Shown here: one piece after another, positions 1-9,706 of the stretch
Numbering within the stretch: position 1 is the first letter of the stretch
How the letters are laid out: each line of letters starts with the position of its first letter
Source: Haplosporangium gracile
Taxonomy: Eukaryota; Mortierellomycota; Mortierellomycetes; Mortierellales; Mortierellaceae
Assembly: GCA_015499985.1 (NCBI GenBank)
Contig: JAAAUF010000604.1
Span: 7,300-25,931 of the forward strand
Length of the DNA: 18,632 nt
Reading direction: 5' to 3'
Program-made: the position numbers and the translations under genes
The notes under the pieces: model-generated
Told to the model about the DNA's origin: nothing
What the model saw: the letters and a program-made list of their open reading frames with translations, nothing else
Database searches by the model: none

Positions 1-14
1 AGGCCGACCTACGC

Positions 15-3000
15 CTACGCGTGGGCCAATCGCCGCCCACTACCGCCAAGACTCTCGACCACGACCACCATCCACCACTGGACAAGCGCAACAAAGTACA
101 ACATCATCATCCACGCAACTTCCACAAACACATTCGTCGACCTCCACACCTTACTACTACTCTCTCCATTTCCTCCAACCTGAGGTCCTCGACTGCGATC
201 GGTCTCGTCCATCCACAACGCATCCTTCCACGAGTTTGCGAAATACTCCGAGCTGACCGTGGGCCTTCGTCCTCCTCGTTTCTTTTCGTGTTGCTCGGAT
301 TGCTTGCGTTGTTGACGGGCCTGACGGCATTCGATGTCCATCTTCAGGAACGAATCCGTGGATGCGGTGGTAGAAGGTGCCAGTCGAAGGGAGGGTTCCG
401 AGGCAATGATTCGGTCCACAACTTGAACTGCACTCACGACACAGCCTTCGGATAGAGGGATCCCCGGAGAGGCATAGCTGCCCACGAACCATACTCGATC
501 CGATACTGGAACATCCTCCTCCTCATCATCATCTACTTCCTCATCGTCATTCACTACTGCTTCCTGGCCATCATCCTGCAAAAAGCGACGAGTAGTAAAC
601 GAGGCAGTAGAAGATGTACGTCGGTGACGGCGATACTGATGACGTTGGCGCTTATGACGGCGTTGACGGATCGTCTGTCGGTCCATCCGGAGATGCAGCT
701 CGTCCAGAGCCTTCATCGACTGTGGGTCTACTACGGGACGCTCAAACCACGCAGAGGCGATCACAGTCCCTGGCCGAGGAGGGAACAAGGGGTTGGTGGT
801 TTGCAGAACCGGAGTTCCATTATCTCCTCCTCCAGCATTTTTGTCCCATCTCAACCAATGAGTCGCCATGGCCGAATTGTACCTCCTCATCGTCATCGGA
901 TCCCTATCCCCAGCCTCCTCCTTTAAAGACGACTCTAGATCCTCGAAATGTGCCCTCAAGGAATGACTAGTCGTGCTGCCCAATTGACTGCTCCCTCTAC
1001 GACTTATCGACAGCGGCAACCGGAACCGACTGTTGCTCTTACTCAGAGGTGATGAGACCCTCAAAGAAAAGAGTGACGTTCTAGGAGACTTTGCCTTCTT
1101 GGACCGAAGCGCCATCTCTTGTTCGAGGTCCTTGGAGATTTTGTTGAGGGGCGAGGCCAGGACATCTGCAGAGCTGGACTTGGCAATGTTGAGGAGTCGC
1201 CAGTCCTGAGGGTCTCTTGGGAGGAAGGATGTGGTGTCGGTATGGATGATCACCTGGGTCCGCTCATAGGGGAACTTGGAGAGGGTCTTGATCGACTCGT
1301 AGAACGGGTGGGTAGGTGGGATAGAGTCAACCGAAGGAGCATCTTGGTTGTTGACGCTGTTGGTGGCGGCGGTAGAAAGTCTCGAGTCCAAGAGTTGGTC
1401 ACTGTCATTGCTACCAGTACCACTGTCTTCGTCGTCATCGTCATCGTATCGCTTCCTGCGTTGAACACCTGCAAGGGTTGCAGCCGCTTGATTGGCCTGC
1501 GTCGCGAAAATGACATGGTCAAACGCCCACTCTTGCCCGTCCGAATCAACCAAGGTCACAGGCCCCGAACCCCTTGTCTCTGCTCTTTCTTTGTTTTCAG
1601 TAGAACCGTCATCGTGACCATGACTATCGTCACCACCTTCCTCCTTCCTCGCCTTCCTCCTCGGTTGTTTCTTACTCCTTCTATCAAGGACATGCTCAAT
1701 CTTTGTCCCATAATGCACTGTCCGAATATTCCCCGACAATGCCTCGGCGACGTCATTGACACTCGAGTCAACAACCTGCATCCGCCCAAAGGGCATACAC
1801 CTCGCCACATACTCGAGCACAACACAGGCCGGGTACTCCATCATCCGTTCAAAACTGCAAGTGCAGATACAGGCAAAAAGGGGCACAAAGAACTCTGCAA
1901 ACTCAAAACTATACCCGCCACCTTCAAGGAACTCTCTCAAAGAAATAACTCGCCCATTCCCCCACTCGATCGGATGCTTCCCAATATCCATCATTTGGCC
2001 TTTAGAAAGAAACTCCTTCGAGACAAAGAGGATCCGGAGGTAGTCTCGGGCGATCCGACAGTATCCCAGGACACGACGACTGAAGGGGAAGGGGTTGAGG
2101 AAGGAAAAGGGGGGCACATCTGGTAAGGTAACCGTGCTTGTGAGTGAGACCTTGTAGGATCTTGAGGATAAGTAAGGATCCTGGACTTTTGGGATAGATG
2201 TTGCGGCATGGTTATCGTTGTCGACATTAAAACAGGAGAGGGTATTTTCTGCGTCACGCAACTTGACGCCGATCGATCGGTAGAGTCGTACCAAGTTTGG
2301 GTAGTATTCTAGTAAAAAGAAAGATGGATGAGTCGATGGTTGTTAAACAAGTGTTTAGTTTCAGTGGTCACTCAAACAAAAGAAAGGAGAAGGAGGAAGG
2401 AGGAAGGAGGAAGGAGGAAGGAAGGAAGAGGGAGCACATAGTACTGCCCTTTTGGCAGTGTGACCTCACACATCAATTAGACAGGAATAGAACATCAGCA
2501 ACAACAAAAACAACAAGAGCACAACTAAAAAAGGCATGGAGTTGTAAACAAGAATGTAGATGTACCTGGAAAGAAACTCCTCATGGGGACATCCATGCAC
2601 CGTCCCTGCTGAAGATGCGTGTTGTTGGGGTGATTTTGTTGTTGTTGTTGTTGGTGGTGGTTTTGATCTTGGTCTGGTCTATTGCCACCGTGGCCGTGGT
2701 GGTTTCTTCCTTGAGCAATAGCACATGCCTGACATGGGCAATTCACCGCCAGCGAAGCCGAGTCCATGCCTAAAGACATAGTTTTTTTTGAGAGCATTAG
2801 AGACATATGCCGAAAATGTGAGAATGAGTTGGTAATAAATGCGAAAAAAGAATAAAAAAAATCCATGAGGGTCCATATGCCTTTACTTGAAAGTTCTAAC
2901 TGTGGTTTCAGCATTTCAATTGGACAATTGGAGAGTGGATAACAAAGAAGCGTTCGAGGGGGAGGGAACAACTTCAAGGGGGCATGGAGAGAAGGAAGAA

Positions 3001-3387
3001 GGAGCACTTGGGTTGTGTAGAGCGAAGAAAAGGAAAGAAGAGAGAAAAAAAATTACCGAGAAAGTGTGCCTTTTCGAAGAGGTGAACATCCACACCGAGA
3101 TCGCCATGGCCTTGGTCGGTATGGAGAGACGAGAGGAGATGAGCGACGGTGAGTCCCGCAAGGCCTGAACCAATGACTGCGACACGGAGTCGCTTCTGAG
3201 GTTGAGGATCAGCTTTGTTTGATAAAGGGGTCTGTGTGTTTGTGTGAATAGGATAGGAGGCGAAGAAAGACGAAGTCGAGCTGGATCGAGAGTGGAGAGG
3301 CGACTTTTGAGGCACTGACGAGTGCGGGTGCTCGTTCACGGTCTGCTGTTGTTGGTGTTGTTTCTGTTGTGGTTGTTGAGATGGCAT
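15..3387 (-). CDS. FAD/NAD(P)-binding amine-oxidase-like protein, 3 exons, 942 aa
   Basis: Exons on the minus strand are 3387-3057, 2769-2566 and 2308-15 (2,829 nt); both introns are GT-AG. Residues 69-78 are a dinucleotide-binding motif (VAVIGSGLAG), followed at 101-106 by VHLFEK, whose acidic residue normally holds the FAD/NAD ribose. The joins restore HFLGMDSAS and DVPMRSFFPEYYPNL, matching the second part of the flavin fold in fungal members of the 'predicted NAD/FAD-binding protein' family. Residues 782-812 (DRVWFVG...PLSEGC) are the C-terminal FAD-contact segment. Residues 905-929 are hydrophobic and could be a membrane anchor. Oddities: a Gln/Pro/Ser N-terminus, a His/Asn/Gln insertion inside the flavin fold, and long Arg/Glu/Ser-rich and Asp/Glu-rich insertions in exon 3. 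Probably a flavin-dependent oxidoreductase; the substrate cannot be told from sequence. The start is the first ATG before the motif. Confidence 0.85.
2391..2425. repeat. (GGAGGAA)n-type purine repeat in an intron
   Basis: A run of GGAGGAA-like units, read on the plus strand, lies inside intron 2 (2309-2565) of the flavoprotein gene. On the transcribed strand it is a pyrimidine tract. No function can be assigned. Confidence 0.7.
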
Positions 3388-4112
3388 TCGAGATTAGGGA
3401 GTTGATGGAGACGGAAAAAAGAATGAGGGAATGAGAGGAATTAATGAAGAAAAGGAGTCAGAAATGACTTTGGTCAAAGAAGTCTTAGCTGTTGTCGTTA
3501 AATGCACCTTCAGGTTCATACTTCAAAAATGTCATATTTCATTAAGGGTTCAATAATCAGGAGAATAGCAGGGTCTCGCGGCAGGGTACACAGAGGAGAG
3601 AAAAAGCACATGACGAGGGGCACAAGGCAGAAATCGCTGTAGCCTACCAGTTATGGTGTTGGTAGCAGAAAAACGCCTTCTTGCAGTTATAAGCGTAGAG
3701 TATGTCATGGCCTTGGTGTTCTCCTCTTCTCCTCTCTAACTGATAGAAAAATAACAATACATAATAAAGCAACGAGAATAAGGAAAAAGTAAGTGATCGG
3801 CAAGAGAAAGCGATCGCCGTTCCCTTCGTTATTTGTCGTTATGAAAGAGAGAAAAAGAATGAAGAAGAAAATGGGAAAGGGGTTCTGACAACATAGATGA
3901 CTGACTATAGTACTTGTATCATTATGACAAGAATTGTCGTCCTCCTTTTCTCTCTCTCTCTGTTTGCCATGCAGCCCAGCTATGTTCCAATCGAAGTTGT
4001 TTGCCTTTTTTACAAGAGTATTCAATTCGTTGTTATTTGAATCGAACCCATGGATACACAATGTTACTCCTTGTTGCTTAGTATTTGAGTGGTTGAGAGA
4101 CACTCGCAGGGA

Positions 4113-4148
4113 GGACAGGACAGGACAGGACAGAGAGAGAGAGAGAGG
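4113..4148. repeat. (GGACA)n followed by (GA)n microsatellite
   Basis: Four GGACA units run directly into about eight GA dinucleotides, in the divergent intergenic region. This compound simple repeat is likely to vary in length between isolates. Confidence 0.8.
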
Positions 4149-4784
4149 TTGTATTGTTGAGAACAAAAGAAGGAAGAAAGTAAAAAAAAAAAATAAGAAA
4201 GAAAAAAAGACAAAAATAATTTATTTTCGACAGGTTGACCAGAAAGCTGGTCCGGATTTCGCAAGAACTTGTTTGTTGAGAGTGATTGTCTCTCAGAAAT
4301 GGGGGAAACATAGGAAATTTATTTTTTCCATCTGTCCAGTGTGCTAGAACATACATACAAATATATATAGTCTCACATATGAACAGCATGTCTACATACA
4401 AGTTATATATGTAGTTGACTATAAGTCCCTCTTCTCTCTGTCTCTGCCACTATCGACAGCGTCCCTTCTCTTGCAGCACACAGGCATCTTTCTCTCCCTC
4501 TCACTTCTCTCCCTCTCTCTCTCCTTCCACTCGCTCTGATTATTCTTCTCATCACTTGATGCATTCATTCATTCACACAGCATACACGTACACACTCATA
4601 CTCATTCCATTCCAACAATAACAATAGCAACAACCAAGATCAACCAAACCAGAGAGGTTCGTCTCTGCCCTCTTTCTTTCTCCTTTGTTTCCCTTCTTCT
4701 CTTCTTCTCTCCTCCCTTGCACATATATTCATTCTGTTCCCTCATCACTCATTCCCTTTAGCTTCCATCAGACCTCATTCCGCT

Positions 4785-4818
4785 CCCCCTCCACTCCCCC
4801 TCCGCCCCTCCCCCCCCC
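4785..4818 (-). promoter_or_regulatory. G-quadruplex/i-motif-capable C-run block upstream of TATA
   Basis: The plus strand has C-runs at 4785-4789, 4796-4800, 4805-4808 and 4810-4818, separated by 6, 4 and 1 nt. The minus strand therefore fits the standard four-tract G-quadruplex pattern (runs of at least 4 G, loops of 1-7). It ends about 15 nt before the TATA box of the CP2 gene. That the structure forms in the cell is inference. Confidence 0.55.
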
Positions 4819-4832
4819 TATACACACACACA

Positions 4833-4840
4833 TATAAATA
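4833..4840 (+). promoter_or_regulatory. TATA box of the CP2-family gene
   Basis: TATAAATA sits in a CA/TA-rich stretch and is followed about 25-35 nt later by a CT-rich tract (about 4855-4925) typical of fungal transcription starts. The nearest downstream gene is the CP2-family gene at 5192, giving an expected leader of roughly 300-330 nt. Confidence 0.5.
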
Positions 4841-4864
4841 CCTTGCTCTTCTTGTTCTCTCCCA

Positions 4865-5191
4865 CTTTTTCTTCCTCCACTCCTTCTTCCTCCTCTTCTT
4901 CTTCCTCTTCATTCTCTGTCGTCACATACAACTATTTGACTTGTCCCTTGCCTTTTGACCCTAACCCTCCTTATCCATTCAACCCCATCAGCCTAGCCTA
5001 TCATATTGTGTCTTAACGACGCCTTTTCTTATTCCGTCTTTTTTGTGCTCACTTCCTTTTCCTGCTCCCTCTTAATCACCCATTTCACACCTTCCCAACC
5101 GAGCTATTGGTCCACCTCATCATCCAATACACATATTATACATATACAGCAACAGACAACAGCAGGAGAGAAAAAGCCAAGTAGGCAAATC
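4865..5191 (+). promoter_or_regulatory. Predicted CT-rich, ATG-free 5' leader of the CP2 gene
   Basis: I find no ATG on the plus strand between the predicted transcription start and 5192, which supports 5192 as the true initiator. The frame stays open upstream to 5006 but has no ATG there. The leader is pyrimidine-rich, with an A-rich stretch just before the start. An intron in the leader is possible (CAG after a TA-rich stretch near 5150), but no paired donor stands out. Confidence 0.45.
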
Positions 5192-8100
5192 ATGTCTTCG
5201 TCATCGTCGTCGCCCTCCAACCATGGCCGCTACCAGCAACAACAGAGCCGCGGACAAGGGCAGCAAGGTCAAGGACAGAGCTTTGGCCATGACCACGACC
5301 GCACTAGTACTAGAGGAGGTGATGGACATCGGCAGCAGCAGCAGCAACAAAATCAGACATTTCCCTCGTCTGCTTTGTCCCGTCCCTCCCTCCCACACCC
5401 TCTGACTACGTCTAACAACAACAGCAACAGCAACAACAACAACAGTATAAATATTGTCTCTGCATCTCCTTCACACAACTCTTCCTCTTCTTTTTCTCCT
5501 ACTTCCTCATCAGCATCCAACCGCCATTGGTCTCATTCCGAAATCAGCTCCCCTCCCAGTCTCCATTCATCAGGCAACACTCATCTCACTAATAACAACA
5601 ATAACAACAACAACAACAATAATAACAATAACAGTAATAACAACAACAACAACAACGACAATTATAAGACTGTCGTGGGTTCAGGTGTTCCTTCTCCCTC
5701 TCACCTCCCTCCCCTCCCCCAACAACAGCAGTTTCGTTCCACTACAGACGTCTATTACAATCTCCCGTCTCCAATGACTCCACAGTCCAAAGGTGATCAA
5801 TATCCGTCGCCATCGTACCAGCAATCTCCCTACCAGCCGCAGCAGCAGCAGCAACAACAACAGCAACAGCAACGATATTCATCCAACATGAACCACTCTT
5901 ACTCGCAATCATTCCGGCCACCACCACCACCGCAACTACAACAGCAGCAATACTCGAATGGATATTTCTTTCAATCACAGCAGCAGCAGCAACCACAACA
6001 ACAACAGCAGCAGCAGCAATATCCATTTTCACGGACACTCCCATCGCCGTCGGTGTCATTGTCCTCGGACGAGTATCTTGTGCACCGTGACTATACGTCT
6101 GGAGGATCATCGACAGGACAGAGTCAACATGAGCAGAGCGAGCAGCCGTCTCTCGAAGACACGTCGTCTCCCAGATCCGAAAATGACTCCAAGTATGTAC
6201 GATTCAAAACAACGACAACTCAAAAAAACAACCAGCCAAAAAAAAACGAAAACGAAAAAATACTGCAAAGTTGTTTATTTGAAGGGAGCAGAAAACGACA
6301 AGAAAAAAAAAGCAGTTTATGAAAAGTTGTTTGGACAGGCTGGAAGTTGTTTACACACGCCCAGACTATTTTTTTTTTGCTCTCCGCCCTTCCTGCCCCC
6401 CTTTTTTTTCTTCATTTTTCCCGTTCTTTTCCGTTCTCTCTGTTATCTCTCTTTCCCCCTTTATTTCTGCTTTCTTGCCTTTGTTCTTGTTTGTTTACTT
6501 GTTTTGTGTTTGGTTAAACACTAAAAACGGTCTGCATCGCATAAGAAGACAAAGAAAGAGCAAAAACATGTCATGGCAACACGCAAACATCAACAATGCT
6601 TGTCATTGTTTACTTTACCATCCATCTTTTCTCTCTCTCTTCTGCGATTACCCGACTCTTCCTTTCATGCCTTCCTCCCTTTCCTTCCCTTCCCTTCTAA
6701 CCCTCTCTCCCTATTTTACTATCGGTCACTTGTTCATAAAACTAGTCTTCGATTCAAGGCAACATTGGACGCCCAAACTGCTGCCATGCAACACCAGGGT
6801 GATACCCCGTCTACCTACCTCAACAAAGGTATTAAAAAAAACGAGTGTCGAGATGAAGAAGAAAAAAAAAGGAGAGCTTTCAAGCGTCGTCTTGTTTGTT
6901 TGTTTATTCATGCGCTTGACTGGAACAAGAAAGAAGGGGAGAGGGAAGTATATGCGATAAATAGGCTGCTGACCGCAAAGATGTATTATTATCTGTCCCT
7001 CCCTTTCCTTTTTTGGTGATGCTTCGTTTCAATTTTAGGTCAATTTTACACGATCTCAATCCAGGACACACAGGAGTACGACGGCGACATCCACAGTGTG
7101 GTCCGCATCGCTTTCCACGAGGACGCCCATCGAAAACTGGCCGCAAGGTACTGGAGCTTCTGGTTGAGTCAACAGTCAAACCCCAAGACCGCCTGGGCCC
7201 TAGATATTGGTAAGGAGTCGTTTCCTGTTTACTTCTTCTCTTTGAATGCCGTCCTTTCTTCTTCCTTTTTTCCTCCGGCCCCTTCACCTTCCCCTTGCTT
7301 TATTGTCCGTTTCGATTGTTTGCCTAAGAGAACAGTGCGGATACTCATTTCTTTGCTCACATTTATTTTTTTGTCGCACTTTCTTCTAATCTGTTGTTTG
7401 ACAACACTGCAACAACAATGTAGAGCGAGCGTCATCGATGGGGATGATAGAGGTTCAATCAAAGACGTTTGACAGGACGCAGTTCAAGTGGAACGGCAGG
7501 GAAGGGGCCAAGCTGATGATCCGGTTCAATTGCCTGTCAACGGACTTCTCGAGGATCAAGGGTGTTAAGGGTATTCCTTTACGTATCCAGCTCGAGACGT
7601 ATGATAGCAACTATAACGGCGATATTGGTGGAAGAGGACCAGGTGCCGGAGAAGGTATGGATGGTGGTCTGCTCTCACGTGGGAGGATCATTGAACGGTC
7701 GTTTGCCAAGGTCAAACTCTTTCGCGACAAGGTAAATTCTCTTTTGCTTTATTGAATGCACTGACGAAAAAAAAAAAATGGAAAAGAAAAAAAAAAAGAA
7801 GAAAACGCGAAAGGGGAAAGAAAGAGAGCATGAACGAAAAATGGGCGTGTGTAAGAAGTGGGTATGCTACCGAGAGCGACAGATGGTGTGTCTTTTGATG
7901 ATATTCTCGACGTACCTTTGCCATTCATCTTTCCCCTGATATACATTGACTGTTCAAACACTGCTGTTGATCTTCACTATTTTTCCCCTCTCCCTCTTTA
8001 TCCTTTTCTTTCGTTACTCATTATTTCTACGTACATTCATTTTAGGGGGCGGAGCGCAAGAATAAGGACGATCAGAAGCATCTGGAAAAGATGTGGGACA

Positions 8101-9068
8101 AGATGCGAGGCAAGCATGCCGACACCAACCCGTTATCACAGGTCCTGGCGCCCGTCCAACATGTGTCGATTTTTTGGGAGTGCCCTGGAGACGATGAGGA
8201 GTATTCTTCGAATGAAGAGCAGCGAAGGGGTTCCGGTTCTGGCTCTGGTTCTAGAAGTCGAGGTGGGAGTAGTGATCGGGATGATAATCGTAGTGGTGAT
8301 CATGGTGGAGGAGGGGCTGTAGGGAATAATGATGAGGCTATGTCGTCTTCGTCGTTGGATTTCTGTAACCAGCAGCAGGGAGACAGTGGTGATGGTAGTC
8401 ATGAACACGATGATAACCAGCAGCAGCAGCAGCAGCAGCAGGAAGGAGATTCGGGCGATGGAGGGAAATCGAAACGACGTAGGATGAATGATGGAGGGTT
8501 GGATCAGGGTGCCTCGACTGGGTACCGAGGTTCAGGAGGCGGTGGTTCTGGCGGTGGAGGAGATTTGAATATGAGTGGAACTAGAGGTATGATGATATCG
8601 CCGTCGTCCAACACTTCTGTAGGCGGTCTTGTAGCATCCATTGGACACCTTACCACCTCAACTGGCAGCAGCGACAACAACAACAACACAAACAACACGG
8701 ACGGCATCCCACTCACTTCTTCCTCCTCATTAGACCCCCTAGACCGCGACCCATCCTATATCCCACAGCAGCGCAAGAAGAAACCCATGACGATACTCTG
8801 TCTCTACATCAAGATCGGCAACGAAACCGTCTACCGCGCCATCTACCTCGAACGCCCGACTCTCAACGAACTGCTTCTCAAATTGTGTGAGAAACTCGAA
8901 ATCCAGGCCTCGACTGTCTCGGCGGTGTTCCGCAAGACGACAAAGAAGAACTTGTTGGTCCGCGCTGATGATACGATGGTTACTCAGATGCCCGAAGAGT
9001 TGGATATGGAGGTGGAGTATGAGTTTAATCAACAAGATGGGTCTGTCAACTTGATTTTGAAATACTGA
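5192..9068 (+). CDS. CP2/Grainyhead-family transcription factor, 5 exons, 861 aa
   Basis: Exons are 5192-6192, 6746-6828, 7039-7209, 7424-7731 and 8046-9068; all introns are GT-AG and the sum is 862 codons. Residues 1-333 are disordered Gln/Asn/Ser/Pro-rich sequence. Exons 2-5 encode the CP2 DNA-binding domain (about 334-560): RFKATLDAQTA, then YLNKGQFYTI rebuilt across the exon 2/3 join, the hallmark NCLSTDFSRIKGVKG and PLRIQLETY, then KVKLFRDKGAERK across the exon 4/5 join. A Ser/Gly/Gln linker follows with a basic KSKRRRM at about 661, a candidate nuclear signal. Residues 765-861 resemble the ubiquitin-like dimerisation domain of Grainyhead proteins; no SAM domain is seen, favouring the Grainyhead over the LSF branch. 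Expected role: sequence-specific nuclear regulator. In Neurospora a Grainyhead-like protein affects cell-wall remodelling and conidial separation; a similar role here is inference. Confidence 0.94.
5591..5656 (+). repeat. (AAY)n tract encoding polyasparagine
   Basis: Codons 134-155 of the CP2 protein are all Asn except Ser148, using both AAC and AAT. This is a low-complexity tract within the disordered N-terminal region. Confidence 0.85.
5840..5872 (+). repeat. (CAR)n tract encoding polyglutamine
   Basis: Eleven consecutive Gln codons (217-227), mixed CAG and CAA, in the CP2 protein. A further mixed CAG/CAA tract lies at about 5978-6019. Codon mixing suggests selection for the peptide, or age enough to interrupt a pure repeat. 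Confidence 0.85.
6193..6745 (+). other. Intron 1 of the CP2 gene (553 nt) with flanking direct repeat
   Basis: The donor is GTATGT and the acceptor CTAG. The splice joins AA to T to make an Asn codon and places RFKATLDA in frame after the disordered N-terminus. Retention would add 42 codons and stop at 6320. The interior is T-rich with poly-T runs. A 14-nt near-repeat (12 identities) occurs at 6200-6213, just inside the intron, and at 6750-6763, just inside exon 2. No other coding sequence is seen within it. Confidence 0.8.
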
Positions 9069-9337
9069 ACTTCATGGAGTGTGGGGGTCGGTACAGGTGG
9101 ACGAATCCGACGACGTGTACAGTACTGTACATAGGCCTCCCCCCTCCCACCCCTTCAGATTTACAAGTACAAGAAACCAGAAACTCACACCAGCAAGCAA
9201 CAAACAAGGTACTCATAACGACAAACTCGTTCCCAAACCAGCATTACAAAAATAAAAAACACTCTTTTCCCACACTTTTTCCGACTTGAAAGAACAATCC
9301 AAAAGTGCAAGAAGTTGCTGCTGCTTCATTTTCAAAT
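9069..9337 (+). other. CP2 gene 3' flank and probable 3' UTR
   Basis: This A/C-rich noncoding stretch follows the CP2 stop. AATAAAAAAC at about 9250 could serve as a polyadenylation signal, as could the AATAAAAAC at 9450. The second would place the small ORF at 9338 inside the CP2 3' UTR. Confidence 0.4.
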
Positions 9338-9454
9338 ATGGCTTCTGCAGTCGCTCGCACTGGCCAAACTGTAAACGTGATGCGTAATTTTCTCCGCCTC
9401 CTCTTCGCCTCCTTCACATCTGAGGTATGTACTCGTCGTCTTTGTATCCAATAA
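9338..9454 (+). CDS. Possible small ORF or first exon of a small unannotated gene
   Basis: An ATG in a good context (AAATATGGCT) opens 38 codons ending at 9454. After 29 codons (9338-9424; MASAVARTGQTVNVMRNFL...) there is an exact fungal donor, GTATGT, at 9425. A strong acceptor (pyrimidine tract plus CAG) ends at 9747. Joining them in phase adds 18 codons and stops at 9804, giving a 47-residue product antisense to the last transporter exon. The N-terminus has three Arg and no acidic residue before Glu29, like a mitochondrial presequence. I do not recognise the protein. It may be only part of the CP2 3' UTR, since AATAAA overlaps the stop codon of the unspliced version. Confidence 0.25.
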   Translation: MASAVARTGQTVNVMRNFLRLLFASFTSEVCTRRLCIQ

Positions 9455-9706
9455 AAACAAGAGCAACGGAGTGAGTAAGACGATAAAAAAAAAAAAAAAG
9501 AGAGAGATGATAGTTTTTATTTTGAAATACTTGTACAGTTTTGTCGTTATTGCTTTTTTTGAGGGGGAAGAGGGCTTTTATTCCTGATGAGATTGTTCTT
9601 TTTTTTTTTCTCTTTTAATGTTTTTGACAATGGGTCCTTTTGTCGCTTTTTATATGTGTAATCGTTGATTCCTGAATTCTAGCCGTCCCTTTTTTTTTTT
9701 TTTTTT
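9455..9706. other. Low-complexity convergent 3' region
   Basis: No gene is seen apart from the possible intron described for the ORF at 9338. The stretch has an A15-type run near 9485, several poly-T runs, and an 18-T run at 9691-9708 abutting the transporter stop codon. On the minus strand that run is poly-A immediately after the transporter stop. Both neighbouring transcripts probably end in or near this stretch. Confidence 0.5.

Larger units (their letters stand above)
3388..5191. promoter_or_regulatory. Shared upstream region between divergent flavoprotein and CP2 genes
   Basis: About 1.8 kb separates two divergent start codons. No reading frame here has family-like sequence. The half nearer the flavoprotein is A/G-rich with poly-A runs. 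The half nearer the CP2 gene is strongly pyrimidine-rich on the plus strand and holds a (GGACA)n/(GA)n microsatellite, a C-run block and a TATA box, listed separately. Promoters for both genes are expected here; only the CP2-side TATA box is clear by eye. Confidence 0.6.

Noticed and set aside
1119..2126. 335-codon plus-strand reading frame
   Set aside because: It lies antisense to exon 3 of the flavoprotein gene, whose sequence has clear family motifs; the plus-strand product has none.
4958..4968. ACCCTAACCCT telomere-like motif
   Set aside because: Only about one and a half units, in a CT-rich leader; not a telomere or interstitial array. A telobox-type regulatory role is possible but unsupported.
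5006..5191. N-terminal extension of the CP2 protein upstream of 5192
   Set aside because: The frame is open, but begins at TTG with no ATG, and the translation looks like translated CT-rich leader.
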